Shown one piece after another: positions 32,858-41,367 of a DNA stretch of 64,000 nucleotides; position 1 is the first letter of the stretch; each line of letters begins with the position of its first letter. The position numbers and the translations under genes were made by a program. This stretch comes from a bacterium (lineage in GTDB: Bacteria; Actinomycetota; Thermoleophilia; Solirubrobacterales; Solirubrobacteraceae). Where the stretch lies: assembly GCA_021323635.1 (NCBI GenBank), contig JAJPKQ010000017.1:62001-126000 (forward strand), given 5' to 3'. The notes beneath the pieces are model-generated. The model searched no databases and was not told where the DNA came from. It saw nothing but the letters and a program-made list of their open reading frames with translations.

Positions 32858-34324
32858 CTACGAGGTGATGATCAGCGCGCTCTCGGCCGCCAGGCGCACT
32901 TCGATCCTGCCCGCATGGGGCAGCAGCCGCACGCGCTGCGCGCCGGGTCGCTCGCTGTCGAAGACCTCGGCATCCTCCGGCGTGCGCGCATACAGCAGCA
33001 GGCGCTGCGCGTGTTCGTGATCGTCGATGAAGACCAGCTCCTGCCTGCCGCCTGCAAGGTGGATCACCGATGCGATCAGGTTGCGCACCCCGGGCAACGC
33101 CTGCACCGCGCTGCCGATCGGAAGCAGCGCGTTGAGCGCCTCCAGCGCCGGCAGCAGCGGTCGTTCAATCAGCGCCCCTCCGTGCATTACGAAGGGGTCG
33201 TAATAGCCACCACTGGAGTGGAAGCGCACCTCGCGGAAGCCCGACTCCAGCGCGGAGAGCACAAAGCCGATCGCCCATACCGCCGAGGCAGGGGCGTCAG
33301 ATATGCCCGGCGCCCCGCCGCAGGCGGCGGAGTTGGCCTCGGAGATGATCGCCGGCAGGTGCGCGGCCGCGGCGATGCTCGCCACCCAGGCGATCTGCTC
33401 CGGCGCATCGATCGCCTGCGCGGAGAGCAGCTGCGCGATCGTTGGCGAGCTGCTCCCGCAGGCAGAGAGCGGGTAGAGGTGCACCCCGATCGTCTGTGGG
33501 TGCATGGCGGCGATGTAGCGCGGCAGCTGGTGGCGCCAGTCGCTGGCGCGCGCCAGTTCCGGCCCGATCAGGGGGACGGCGCCGATCGCCGGACGGATCG
33601 CCTGCGCCACCTGCAGATAGGTCCCGGCCAGCCCGGCTTCGTTGTACTGGTAGGAGCCAAGCGATGCGAAGTTGGGCAGGTAGTAGAGGTCGGGCTCGTT
33701 GCCGATCGAGAATTCCACACCCGCAGTGGCCGCGGCTGTGGCATCGGCGACCATCGCCTGCGCCCACGGCAGGCCGCCCTGCTTGGCGTTGAGGCCGACC
33801 TCGATGCGGTCCGGGCTGCCGACCAGCAGGCAGTGCAGCGCCGACCAGAAGCTAGCGGGCAGGCTGTAGAGGATGGCGCTTTCCCAGTCGGGCGTCCCGC
33901 TGATCGCCCCCGCCGGCGCGACCATGTCCTGGCTGTTGCCGCCGATGCGAAGCGGCGGCGAGCCGAGGGCGCGCAGCACCGCGCTCAGCGCCGGCGGTGG
34001 GCAGGAGCCCCCGCCGAGGTAGGAGGCGAGCACCGGGTACTCGATCGAGAGCCCGACCGGTGGCATTGTGACCGCAAAGAGCGGGCTGCGGTCGCGCCCG
34101 CGCGGCAGCTGAGCGGGCGGTTCCTGACGCTTGCGCGAGCCCTTGCTGCGATTGCCATGCGCGCCTGCGCCCGGCGCGCTGCCCGTGGCCTGCGGCCCGG
34201 AGGCGCCGCCGCCGGACCGAATGGCAGCGCCAGCGGCTGGCGACTGCGCAATCAGCGCCAGCAGCGCCGCCAGCGCAGGGAGAGCGCGCGCTAGAGCACG
34301 CGCAGGAAGCGCTCGAGCTCCCAC
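32858..34324 (-). CDS. Exported glycoside hydrolase (GH79/clan A-like)
   Basis: A 488-residue protein with a signal peptide (LARALPALAALLALIAQSPA), a low-complexity linker (about 35-75) and a TIM-barrel glycosidase. SIGNEPDLYYLPNF carries the acid/base Glu of clan GH-A (N-E-P) and PAIISEANSAACGG the nucleophile Glu; PLRIGGNSQDMV is the early barrel strand typical of GH79-like beta-glucuronidases. A C-terminal beta domain follows (LVFIDDHEHAQRLLLYART). The GTG start overlaps the end of glnA by 34 bases, so the two may be co-transcribed. Substrate is unknown, probably an extracellular glycan. Confidence 0.75.
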   Translation of the reverse strand: MGARALPARALARALPALAALLALIAQSPAAGAAIRSGGGASGPQATGSAPGAGAHGNRSKGSRKRQEPPAQLPRGRDRSPLFAVTMPPVGLSIEYPVLASYLGGGSCPPPALSAVLRALGSPPLRIGGNSQDMVAPAGAISGTPDWESAILYSLPASFWSALHCLLVGSPDRIEVGLNAKQGGLPWAQAMVADATAAATAGVEFSIGNEPDLYYLPNFASLGSYQYNEAGLAGTYLQVAQAIRPAIGAVPLIGPELARASDWRHQLPRYIAAMHPQTIGVHLYPLSACGSSSPTIAQLLSAQAIDAPEQIAWVASIAAAAHLPAIISEANSAACGGAPGISDAPASAVWAIGFVLSALESGFREVRFHSSGGYYDPFVMHGGALIERPLLPALEALNALLPIGSAVQALPGVRNLIASVIHLAGGRQELVFIDDHEHAQRLLLYARTPEDAEVFDSERPGAQRVRLLPHAGRIEVRLAAESALIITS

Positions 34325-35643
34325 GGCGTCACCTGCACCCGATATTCATCCCATTCACGGCGCTTGAGCGCGATGAAGCGATCGAAGGTGTGCTCGCCGA
34401 GCGTCCGCAGCAACAGCTCTGAGGTCGCCGCGCACTCGACCGCCTCGCCGAGGGACTGCGGCAGCTCGCCGATCTGCAGCGCCGCGCGCTCCTCGGCGCT
34501 CAGGTCATAGAGGTTCTGCTCCATCGGCTCGGGCAGCTCGTAGCGGCGCTCGATCCCCTCCAGTCCCGCCGCCAGCAGCACGGCAAAGGTCAGATAGGGG
34601 TTGCACGCCGGGTCGGGCGCGCGCAGCTCGATGCGGGCGGCCCCTTCCTGGCCGGGATGGTCGAGCGGCACGCGCACCAGCGCTGAGCGGTTGCGGCGCG
34701 ACCATGCCAGGTAGACGGGCGCCTCGTACCCCGGCACCAGGCGCTTGTAGGAGTTGACCCACTGCGCGAAGACGGCGCAGATCTCGCGCGCATGGTGAAG
34801 CTGGCCGGCGATGAAGCCGCGCGCGACCGAGGAGAGGTAGCAGGGGTCCTCGGCATCGAAGAAGGCGTTGCGGCCCGCCGCCAGCAGCGACTGATGGGTG
34901 TGCATGCCCGAGCCGTTCTCACCGGGCAGCGGCTTGGGCATGAAGGTGGCGTGCCAGCCGCTCTTGAGCGCATACTCCTTGACCGTGATCCGATAGGTCA
35001 TGCAGTCGTCGGCCATCTTCAGCGCATCGCCATAGCGCATGTCGATCTCATGCTGGGAGGGCCCGACCTCGTGGTGGGTGAACTCGACGTGGATGCCGAG
35101 GCGCTCAAGCGCGAGCACCGTCTCGCGGCGCACGTCCGAGCCGGCGTCGAGCGTGGTCAGGTCGAAGTAGCCGCCCTCGTCTAAGACCTCCGTCCCGCCG
35201 CGGTCGCGAAAGAGGTAGTACTCGAGCTCCGGGCCGACGTTGAAGGCCTCGAAGCCCATCTGCCGGGCGCGCTCGAGCGCGCGCTTGAGGATGTAGCGCG
35301 GGTCGCCCTCATACGGGCGCCGCTCCGGAGTCAGGATGTCGCAGAACATCCTTGCCACCCCCTGCTCGACCGGGCGCCAGGGCAGCACCGCGAAGGTCTG
35401 GGGGTCAGGCAGCGCGATCATGTCGGACTCCTCGACCGCGTTGAATCCGGTGATCGAGGAGCCGTCAAAGCCGATCCCCTCCGCCAGTGCGCGCTCGAGC
35501 TCCGCTGCATTGATCGCAAAGGACTTCAGCTGCCCGAGGATGTCCGTGAACCAAAGCCGCACGAAGCGGATCCGCCGCTCGCGGACCTGCTCCAGAACCT
35601 CTCGAGCGCTACGCTCGCGCTCCTGCTCGGCGCTCTTGCTCAC
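34291..35643 (-). CDS. glnA: Glutamine synthetase, type I
   Basis: A 450-residue GSI enzyme. FVRLWFTDILGQLKSFAI and AEGIGFDGSSITGF (Asp-50 loop) form the beta-grasp domain; GPELEYYLF, VEFTHHEVGPSQHEIDMRYG, PLPGENGSGMHTHQSL and KRLVPGYEAPVYLAWSRRNR, then RIELRAPDPACNPYLTFAVL are the metal, glutamate and ammonium site motifs. About 440-450 residues suggests the alpha (feedback-inhibited) subdivision, though MEQNLYDLSAEE resembles the segment that carries the adenylylated Tyr in beta enzymes. It starts at GTG with TAGGGT nine bases upstream. Cytosolic ammonia assimilation. Confidence 0.95.
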   Translation of the reverse strand: MSKSAEQERERSAREVLEQVRERRIRFVRLWFTDILGQLKSFAINAAELERALAEGIGFDGSSITGFNAVEESDMIALPDPQTFAVLPWRPVEQGVARMFCDILTPERRPYEGDPRYILKRALERARQMGFEAFNVGPELEYYLFRDRGGTEVLDEGGYFDLTTLDAGSDVRRETVLALERLGIHVEFTHHEVGPSQHEIDMRYGDALKMADDCMTYRITVKEYALKSGWHATFMPKPLPGENGSGMHTHQSLLAAGRNAFFDAEDPCYLSSVARGFIAGQLHHAREICAVFAQWVNSYKRLVPGYEAPVYLAWSRRNRSALVRVPLDHPGQEGAARIELRAPDPACNPYLTFAVLLAAGLEGIERRYELPEPMEQNLYDLSAEERAALQIGELPQSLGEAVECAATSELLLRTLGEHTFDRFIALKRREWDEYRVQVTPWELERFLRVL

Positions 35644-35698
35644 CTCCCGCGGACCCTAGTCGATCGCGCACGCTGCGGGGTCACTGGGGCAACGGGCG

Positions 35699-36103
35699 CT
35701 AGTGCGCGCTGAGCAATCCAGCGATCACAAGCAGGAAGCCGAGCGCGACCGCCCAGGCCGCAAGGCGGTCGGGCTTGGCCGCAAGCCAGTCAGCGCCGCT
35801 GCTAGGCCCGCGCAGCGACCTCGCCGTTCTGCGACTGCCTGGCGAGGCGCTCCTCCGCGCGCGCTCGCGCGGAGCGGGCCAGGATGCGGGAGCGTGCGCC
35901 GCGGGCGCATCGGCGCCGCGACCCTCGATTGCAACGCGGCGGCGCCCTTGGCCGCCCAGCCGCCGCTCGCGTTCGCTCTCCCGGCGCCGCTCGATGCGCT
36001 CGCGCAGCTCGGCCACCTCCAGCCACCACGCGCCCGTGTGAGCCTCGCGCTGCTGCGGCGACTCGACAGCGCTGTCATATATCTCCAGCGTCTCTGTGGT
36101 CAT
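35699..36103 (-). CDS. Tail-anchored hypothetical protein
   Basis: A 134-residue protein supported by a good ribosome site (AAGGAG eight bases before the ATG). The N-terminal half is charged and probably helical or coiled (LEVAELRERIERRRESERER), the middle is Ala/Pro/Arg-rich and disordered, and the C-terminus has one TM helix, LAAWAVALGFLLVIAGLLSA. This looks like a tail-anchored membrane protein with a cytosolic basic domain. No family recognised; upstream of glnA on the same strand, 55 bases away. Confidence 0.65.
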   Translation of the reverse strand: MTTETLEIYDSAVESPQQREAHTGAWWLEVAELRERIERRRESERERRLGGQGRRRVAIEGRGADAPAAHAPASWPAPRERARRSASPGSRRTARSLRGPSSGADWLAAKPDRLAAWAVALGFLLVIAGLLSAH

Positions 36104-36250
36104 TTGCGTCTCTCCTTGCCGCGAGGACCTCTCGGCCGCCGCATCCGCACAGATTGTGATCCGCGAATCGTATGCCTGCGTCCGGACAGACAGCGGCCCG
36201 CCGCTCCTGCGGCGCCGTCAGTCGCTCAGCGGCAGACGGCGGCCGACAGT

Positions 36251-36778
36251 CTACTTGCCTGCGACGGCAGAGACATATTCGGCCACCTCCTGCTCTTCGC
36301 GCCCGCGGTAGATTTCAGCCGGCATCTGCCCGTAGCGCCCGGCGAAGCCCGCATTGATCACGCTTTCGATGAAGGCCTTGCGGGCGGCGATCGTCGAGCC
36401 CACGGTCGGGACGAACACATCGAGATTGGGGCCCGTTCTGCCGACCGCGTTTGAGGCCTTAAGCGTGTGACAGAAGGCACATGTCTGCGCGAAGAGCACG
36501 CGGCCCTTCTGCTCGCTCGCGCTCAGGTGCACGCCGCCGGGCGCGGTCGCCGCCTGGTCTTCACCGTTGAAGACGATGATCACCGCCGGCACCGCCAGCC
36601 CAAAGGCGAAGGCGAGGAAGATCGCCCCCTGCAGCGCCAACCGCGCGGGCAGCGAGCCGGCGAAGAGCGATTCTCGCGTTCGGCGCGGGCCGCCTTGGAA
36701 GAGGATCATCGCGCTCAGCAGGCCCAGCGCGGCCAGGAGGATCACAAGCCCTGCATCAACCATGTCAGCCGGGAACAT
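36251..36778 (-). CDS. Membrane-anchored mono-haem cytochrome c
   Basis: A 175-residue protein with two N-terminal hydrophobic helices (VILLAALGLLSAMILF and AIFLAFAFGLAVPAVIIVF) followed by a class I cytochrome c domain. The haem site is Cys100-Ala-Phe-Cys103-His104, and Met in RYGQMPAEIY is the likely axial ligand; GRTGPNLD is the usual Pro-containing loop. The domain faces outside and could shuttle electrons to a terminal oxidase or nitrogen oxide reductase, none of which is nearby. Alternative start at the Met six codons later. Convergent with nothing; upstream region is shared with the LolA-like gene. Confidence 0.85.
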   Translation of the reverse strand: MFPADMVDAGLVILLAALGLLSAMILFQGGPRRTRESLFAGSLPARLALQGAIFLAFAFGLAVPAVIIVFNGEDQAATAPGGVHLSASEQKGRVLFAQTCAFCHTLKASNAVGRTGPNLDVFVPTVGSTIAARKAFIESVINAGFAGRYGQMPAEIYRGREEQEVAEYVSAVAGK

Positions 36779-36879
36779 ACCCGAAGCGGCGGCTGGCGCG
36801 TCTGCTCGGCGCTACAGTGGCCCTGTCGGAGCTGCACCCGCTGGGTGAGAGCTCCCGGACCTAGCGAGCAGCGGAAACG

Positions 36880-38025
36880 ATGAGCGGAATCCTGCGTCGA
36901 ATATCAACCGCGCGGCTGGTGGCCCTCTGCGCCAGCGTGATCGCGGTGATAGCGCTTGCCGCTGTCGGCGCCGCGGCGCTTGAAGCCGGCCCGGTGCCGG
37001 CGCGCAAGCCGTTGGCGCAAGCGCTCTACGCGATCCTTCACGGCGCGCATCCGCCCGCCCTCAGCGCACGGGTCACCTATTCAGACCACCTCTTCGAAGG
37101 CGCCTCGCTGAGCGAAGGCGGCCAGGGCGGCGGCCTTGCCTCAAGTCCCTTGGTGAAGGGCGCAGGCGGGCGCATCTGGATCTCCGGCGACCATCTGCGC
37201 ATCGACCTTGAATCAAGCCAGGGCGACACCGAGATCGTGCTTGCCGCCCACGAGCTGACGATATACGACGTCGCCGCCAACTCCGTCTACCGCCTCTCCT
37301 TGCCGCAGGGGAAGGCGGAAGGCCCCGCGGAGAGTGAAGCCGGCGGGCACCATGGCGCCGGCGGCAGCGCGCCGACGCTCGCCCAGATCGAAAGCGCGCT
37401 TGCGCGCATCTCCCGTCACGTGCAGCTCTCAGGCGCACAGCCGATCGACGTCTCAGGACGTGCGGCCTACATGGTGCAGGTCGCCCCCAAGGAAGGCGGC
37501 AGCCTGATCGGCGAGCTTCAGCTTGCCTTCGATGCGACCTACGGCACCCCGCTGCGCACCGCGCTGTATGCGACCGGCAACCCGACGCCGGCGCTTGAAC
37601 TGGCGCTCTCGGAAGTCAGCTATGCGCCGATCGCAGAAGCGCTCTTCAAGCTCCCGATACCCTCCGAAGCCAAGGTGGTCGAGCTCAACCGCAGCGGCGC
37701 TGCCACAGGCGCTTCGACGCCGGCAGGTCCCGGGCCGCTGCCACGAGGGTCGGGCAAGGGCTCGGCCGCCGGCCGGCCGACGATCAGCCGGATTGGCTCC
37801 GGCATCACCGCGGTGCTCGAGCTCAAGGCGCCGGCAAAGGCGGGCGCAAGCGGCTCGCAGGCGCACTCGCTGGGCGGGGAAAGGGTGAGCTTCGACGGCG
37901 TCGTCGCCCACCAGCTGGCAACAGAGCTGGGAACGATCCTGACCTTCGAGCGCAACGGCTACGAGTATGTCTTCGCGGGCGCCCTGCAGCCGGCCGCACT
38001 GCAAGCGGCCGCAGCCCACGGCTAG
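36880..38025 (+). CDS. Exported LolA/RseB-like protein
   Basis: A 381-residue protein with an N-terminal membrane helix (LVALCASVIAVIALAAVGAA) and a LolA/LppX-like half-barrel pattern: ARVTYSDHLFEG, GGRIWISGDHLRIDLES, DTEIVLAAHELTIYDVAANS, VYRLSLP, DVSGRAAYMVQVAPKEGGSL and GELQLAFDATYGTPLRTALY. In Gram-positive actinobacteria such proteins often precede a two-gene ABC exporter, as here, and may bind lipids or act as lipoprotein-like sensors. Glu is GAA 14 times and GAG 9 times, against roughly 3 to 18 in the ABC ATPase gene that follows. The N-terminal helix lacks a lipobox. Confidence 0.72.
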   Translation: MSGILRRISTARLVALCASVIAVIALAAVGAAALEAGPVPARKPLAQALYAILHGAHPPALSARVTYSDHLFEGASLSEGGQGGGLASSPLVKGAGGRIWISGDHLRIDLESSQGDTEIVLAAHELTIYDVAANSVYRLSLPQGKAEGPAESEAGGHHGAGGSAPTLAQIESALARISRHVQLSGAQPIDVSGRAAYMVQVAPKEGGSLIGELQLAFDATYGTPLRTALYATGNPTPALELALSEVSYAPIAEALFKLPIPSEAKVVELNRSGAATGASTPAGPGPLPRGSGKGSAAGRPTISRIGSGITAVLELKAPAKAGASGSQAHSLGGERVSFDGVVAHQLATELGTILTFERNGYEYVFAGALQPAALQAAAAHG

Positions 38026-38088
38026 CGGGCCGATGAGCGCAGGGGTGGGCTGCAGTCGCCCTGCCGCCACGGCGACCCGCGCAGAGCG

Positions 38089-39114
38089 ATGAGCCCAGAT
38101 GCGCTGAGCATGGCAGGGGCGCCGCAGCGAGACTTCGACCCGCAGCTGGTGCCGGTGTGCGCGCGCGGACTGACCAAGCGCTACAGCGAGGTGCTGGCGG
38201 TCGACCGCCTGGACCTGACCGTGCCGCCGGGGGCGGTGTTTGGCTTCCTGGGCCCCAACGGCGCCGGCAAGACGACAACCCTGCGCATGCTGCTGGGGCT
38301 GATCATGCCGAGCGCGGGCAGCGCGCTGCTGTTCGGGCGCGACCCGATCCGTGAGGGCGCGCGTGCGCTGGCAGGCGTGGCGGGCTTTGTGGAAGCGCCG
38401 CGCTTCTATCCCTATCTCTCCGGGCGGCGCAACCTCGAGATGATGGCTGCGCTCGACGGAAACACCAGCGCTCGGGCGCGCATCGACGAGCTGCTCGAGC
38501 TGGTGGCGCTGAGCGGCGCGGCAAAGCAGCGCGTGGGCGGCTACTCGCACGGGATGGGACAGCGACTTGGGATCGCAGCGGCGCTGTTGCGCGAGCCGCG
38601 CCTGCTGATCTTGGATGAGCCGACCACCGGCCTTGACCCGGGCGGGATCCGCGACATGCGCGAGCTGATCCTGCGCCTGAGCGCCGAAGGGATCACGATC
38701 CTGCTCTCCTCCCATCAGCTCTCGGAGGTGCAGGAGATCTGCCGCGAAGTCGCGATCATCCGCCGCGGGCGCATCGTCTACACGGGCGCGATCGCACAGC
38801 TGCACGGCGGCCCCGATCGCGCCTATCGTCTCCAGACCTCAGACAACGCTCGGGCGGCCGAGCTGATCGGCGCCCAGGGCGCGGCGCAGCTGCTGGAGAG
38901 CGAGGACGGCGAGCTGCGGATCAGCGCCACCCAGGCGCAGGTGGGCGAGCTCTCGCTAGCGCTCGGGAGCGCTGGGATCGCGCTCTACCTGCTCGCACCG
39001 CTGCAGGCGACCCTCGAGGACCTCTTCTTTTCCCTCACCGAGGACGACGATGATGCGCGCCCCGCCCTCTCGATCGGTGGCGCAGGCGCGGATCAGGGTC
39101 GGGTGGGCCTGTGA
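38089..39114 (+). CDS. ABC transporter ATP-binding protein (BcrA-type)
   Basis: A 341-residue ABC ATPase: ARGLTKRYSEVLAVDRLDL, Walker A GPNGAGKTTT, Q-loop region VAGFVEAPRFYPYLSGRRNL, signature-like YSHGMGQRLGIAAALL, Walker B LLILDEPTTGLDPGG and the H-loop SSHQLSEVQ. The C-terminal 100 residues are the regulatory extension seen in drug/bacitracin exporters. It forms a pair with the permease, whose GTG start overlaps its stop (GTGA). An alternative ATG lies six codons downstream. Likely role: export of a peptide or lipid, possibly with the LolA-like protein 63 bases upstream. Confidence 0.9.
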   Translation: MSPDALSMAGAPQRDFDPQLVPVCARGLTKRYSEVLAVDRLDLTVPPGAVFGFLGPNGAGKTTTLRMLLGLIMPSAGSALLFGRDPIREGARALAGVAGFVEAPRFYPYLSGRRNLEMMAALDGNTSARARIDELLELVALSGAAKQRVGGYSHGMGQRLGIAAALLREPRLLILDEPTTGLDPGGIRDMRELILRLSAEGITILLSSHQLSEVQEICREVAIIRRGRIVYTGAIAQLHGGPDRAYRLQTSDNARAAELIGAQGAAQLLESEDGELRISATQAQVGELSLALGSAGIALYLLAPLQATLEDLFFSLTEDDDDARPALSIGGAGADQGRVGL

Positions 39115-40007
39115 GCACGCTTGGCAGACAGGCGACCGTGGAGCCTGCCACGGCGAGGCCGGCGCCGACAGCTGCGGGCTCCTGGCGCAGCGCGCGCCTG
39201 CGCTCGCTGATCGCCTGGGAGCTGCGCAAGCTGCGCGCCCAGAAGCGCACGTACCTGGGGCTTGGCCTGGCAATCCTGCCGCCCGCGGTGTTCGTGATCT
39301 TTTGGAACCTCCATCAGGGGCCGCACCGCGCGCAGAATGTCTTTGCGCGCGAGATCACCCGCACCGGGCTGGCGATGCCGGTGCTGATGCTGCTCTTTGA
39401 GTCCTTCCTGCTGCTGCCGATCATCGCGGCGCTGGTCGCGGGAGACATCTTTGCCGCCGAGGACGGCAACGGGACGCTGAAGACGATCCTGACCCGCTCG
39501 GCGCAGCGCGGGCAGATCTTCAGCGCCAAGGCGATCACAGCGCTCCTCTACACGATCGCCGCGGTCTATCTGGCCAGCGCGGTGGCGACGGCGGCGGGCG
39601 TCGCCTCCTGGGGCTTCAACAGCGTCAAGACGCTCTCGGGCACCTTCGTCTCCGCCCCGCGTGCGCTGCTGCTGATCGTCGCGGCCGACGCCTGCTACCT
39701 GATACCGCTGCTGGCGCTGGCGGCGATCGGGCTGATGCTCTCGGTTGCAACGCGAAACAGCGCGGCAGCGGTGCTCGCGACCGTGGCGGCGCCGATCGTG
39801 CTGCTGATCGTCGGCCAGATCCCGGGCCTGGAAGGCACCCATCCCTACCTGCTCACCGAACAGTTCCAGGCCTGGCAGGGGCTGATGCGTACGCCCACCG
39901 ACTGGGGACCGGTCGCCCACTCGGCCTGGGTCTGCGCCCTCTATGGCCTCCCCGCGCTGGCGATCGCCTACCTCACCTTCCTGCGCCGGGACGTGGCGGG
40001 CGGCTGA
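39111..40007 (+). CDS. ABC transporter permease (ABC-2 type)
   Basis: A 298-residue ABC-2 permease with a cytosolic N-terminus and six hydrophobic helices: LGLGLAILPPAVFVIFW, LAMPVLMLLFESFLLLPIIA, ALLYTIAAVYLASAVATAAG, LLLIVAADACYLIPLLALAA, VLATVAAPIVLLIVGQ and the final VCALYGLPALAIAYL. GDIFAAEDGNGTLKTILTRS is the coupling-helix-type segment. The GTG start overlaps the ATPase stop by four bases. A gap of 209 bases without a recognisable gene follows. Confidence 0.88.
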   Translation: MSTLGRQATVEPATARPAPTAAGSWRSARLRSLIAWELRKLRAQKRTYLGLGLAILPPAVFVIFWNLHQGPHRAQNVFAREITRTGLAMPVLMLLFESFLLLPIIAALVAGDIFAAEDGNGTLKTILTRSAQRGQIFSAKAITALLYTIAAVYLASAVATAAGVASWGFNSVKTLSGTFVSAPRALLLIVAADACYLIPLLALAAIGLMLSVATRNSAAAVLATVAAPIVLLIVGQIPGLEGTHPYLLTEQFQAWQGLMRTPTDWGPVAHSAWVCALYGLPALAIAYLTFLRRDVAGG

Positions 40008-40216
40008 GCGGGCGGCGGGCGCCGCTTTGCCCGTGAGCTGCGCGGTCGCCCTGCGCCAGCGTGCTCGGCAAGCTCCACTTTGCGTTGTGAGGGCGCGATG
40101 CGCGAGCGGCATCGGAGCGCCGAGCTCTGCATGGGCACGACCGACGGCGAGCTCATCCGTCCGCCTGCGCTGCCAAGCCACGCGAGATTGCTGTCGTCTC
40201 AGAGCCTTGGCGGCGT

Positions 40217-40426
40217 TCACGCGGCCGCCGGAAGCGACTGCAGCTCCTCGGCACGAAGCTCGAACTCAATTCCCTCGCGGTCATCGGGATCCCCGAGATG
40301 CACGCGGACGATGCGATGCCCGTGGAAGACGCCGCGGTCCTCAACCACAACGGCAGGAACGACCCTCCCGCCAAAGCGAACGCCGACCTTTGTGCCGCGG
40401 TGAAATTCTTGCTTCTCCCGCGCCAT
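40217..40426 (-). CDS. 69-residue hypothetical protein
   Basis: A small soluble protein that looks like an SH3-type or small beta-barrel fold: GTKVGVRFGGRVVPAVVVED, HRIVRVHLGD and IEFELRAEELQSLPA. The ATG has TATGCT six bases upstream, the leaderless arrangement seen elsewhere, so it has its own promoter although it lies just 23 bases after the HEPN-like gene on the same strand. Its position makes it a candidate partner of that gene; otherwise function unknown. Confidence 0.6.
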   Translation of the reverse strand: MAREKQEFHRGTKVGVRFGGRVVPAVVVEDRGVFHGHRIVRVHLGDPDDREGIEFELRAEELQSLPAAA

Positions 40427-40432
40427 GGACCG

Positions 40433-40438
40433 AGCATA
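40433..40438 (-). promoter_or_regulatory. -10 element for the 69-residue gene
   Basis: TATGCT on the minus strand, followed by six bases and the ATG. It is identical in sequence and spacing to the element before the LLM oxidoreductase gene. Confidence 0.45.
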
Positions 40439-40449
40439 GCTCACCGCGG

Positions 40450-41028
40450 TCAGCTCTCTGTGATCGCGATTATGCGCGCTGCCACAACTTTGTCGAACGT
40501 TTGGGCCAGCCCGTTGCACGCACCGCGCCAAGCTCGGAAGGACCCAAGCGTGATCGAAGTATCGTCAAGGATCTTGCGCTGCTGCGAGGTGAAAGTGAAA
40601 TCCTGATGTGCGATCGCATTGCGCCAAATCATTAGCTGACTGAGCCGCCGGCGCCTAATTGCGGTCAGACTCCTCGCCGATTCCGATTCGGCCCGGATGT
40701 CTGCGCCGAATCGCGCGAAATCCTGCCTGATCGAGCTGTCGGAGGCGTTCCCCGTGTCGAGTTTGCGCCGTTCGGTCAATGTGATCGCGAGCACCGCTTG
40801 GTAGCCTTTCGGCGCCGCTGCAACGAGGGCGTCGGCCGCCTCCGAATGGAGGTCTCTGCAGAAGAGCTGGAAATGCGCGGCGAGCTGGAGGATCAAGGAT
40901 GCATCGATCTGCTTCGTCGCATAGCGTCGACCCGGTCCGGTCCCCCCGATGCGCCTGTGCGCTTCAAAAAGCTCTTCAAGTCGCTGCGCGCTCTCGCCCT
41001 CCCAGCTCATTAGTGCTCGCGACGACAT
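40450..41028 (-). CDS. HEPN-like hypothetical protein
   Basis: A 192-residue, mainly helical protein. LILQLAAHFQLFCRDLHSEA at the start and QLMIWRNAIAHQDF near the middle match the layout of HEPN/RiboL-PSP-type domains, in which R-N-x-x-x-H is the ribonuclease motif (here Arg-Asn-Ala-Ile-Ala-His). The ATG has AAGG seven bases upstream; a TTG two codons earlier is less likely. Glu and Arg codons are less strictly GC-ending than in neighbours (for example ATT, TTG and AGA-rich stretches), suggesting acquisition by transfer. It could be a toxin or phage-defence effector, with the small downstream gene as partner. Confidence 0.6.
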   Translation of the reverse strand: MSSRALMSWEGESAQRLEELFEAHRRIGGTGPGRRYATKQIDASLILQLAAHFQLFCRDLHSEAADALVAAAPKGYQAVLAITLTERRKLDTGNASDSSIRQDFARFGADIRAESESARSLTAIRRRRLSQLMIWRNAIAHQDFTFTSQQRKILDDTSITLGSFRAWRGACNGLAQTFDKVVAARIIAITES

Positions 41029-41367
41029 GCCCAAACCTTACGCCCCGATGCGCAGGCCGATGGGTGCCGAGTGTCCCAAGGCGTGCTTCGAGTCGCTGGA
41101 TCGGGCGACCGATTCGCAGCAGCGCCTTGACCAGCGGCTCGCCTCCGGCGACGTAGATGACCTCCGCCTCGGACCGCTCCGCACCACTGCGCTCGACGTA
41201 CGGCCCGACGTCCCGCTGACCTACTGGACGGTCACGTCTTTCGCCGACTCCACGACACCTCAGAGGGCGATGCAGTGCCGTAGTCTGCGCTCGACTGCAG
41301 CACGTATGGCCGCGATGGTGGCGGGCAGGCCGGCGCGAGCGAACGCCGGCCGCCAGTGCCTTGGCTC
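41029..41367. other. 339 bases without a supported gene
   Basis: Frames in this stretch are open but lack motifs, ribosome sites or a plausible fold, and codon use is irregular. It probably holds the promoter of the HEPN-like gene and the 3' end region of the exporter gene; a decayed gene is possible. Confidence 0.4.

Noticed and set aside
32513-34294. 593-codon plus-strand frame opposite the glycoside hydrolase
   Set aside because: It starts inside the DUF255 gene in another frame and lacks recognisable protein features; the signal peptide and catalytic motifs lie on the minus strand.
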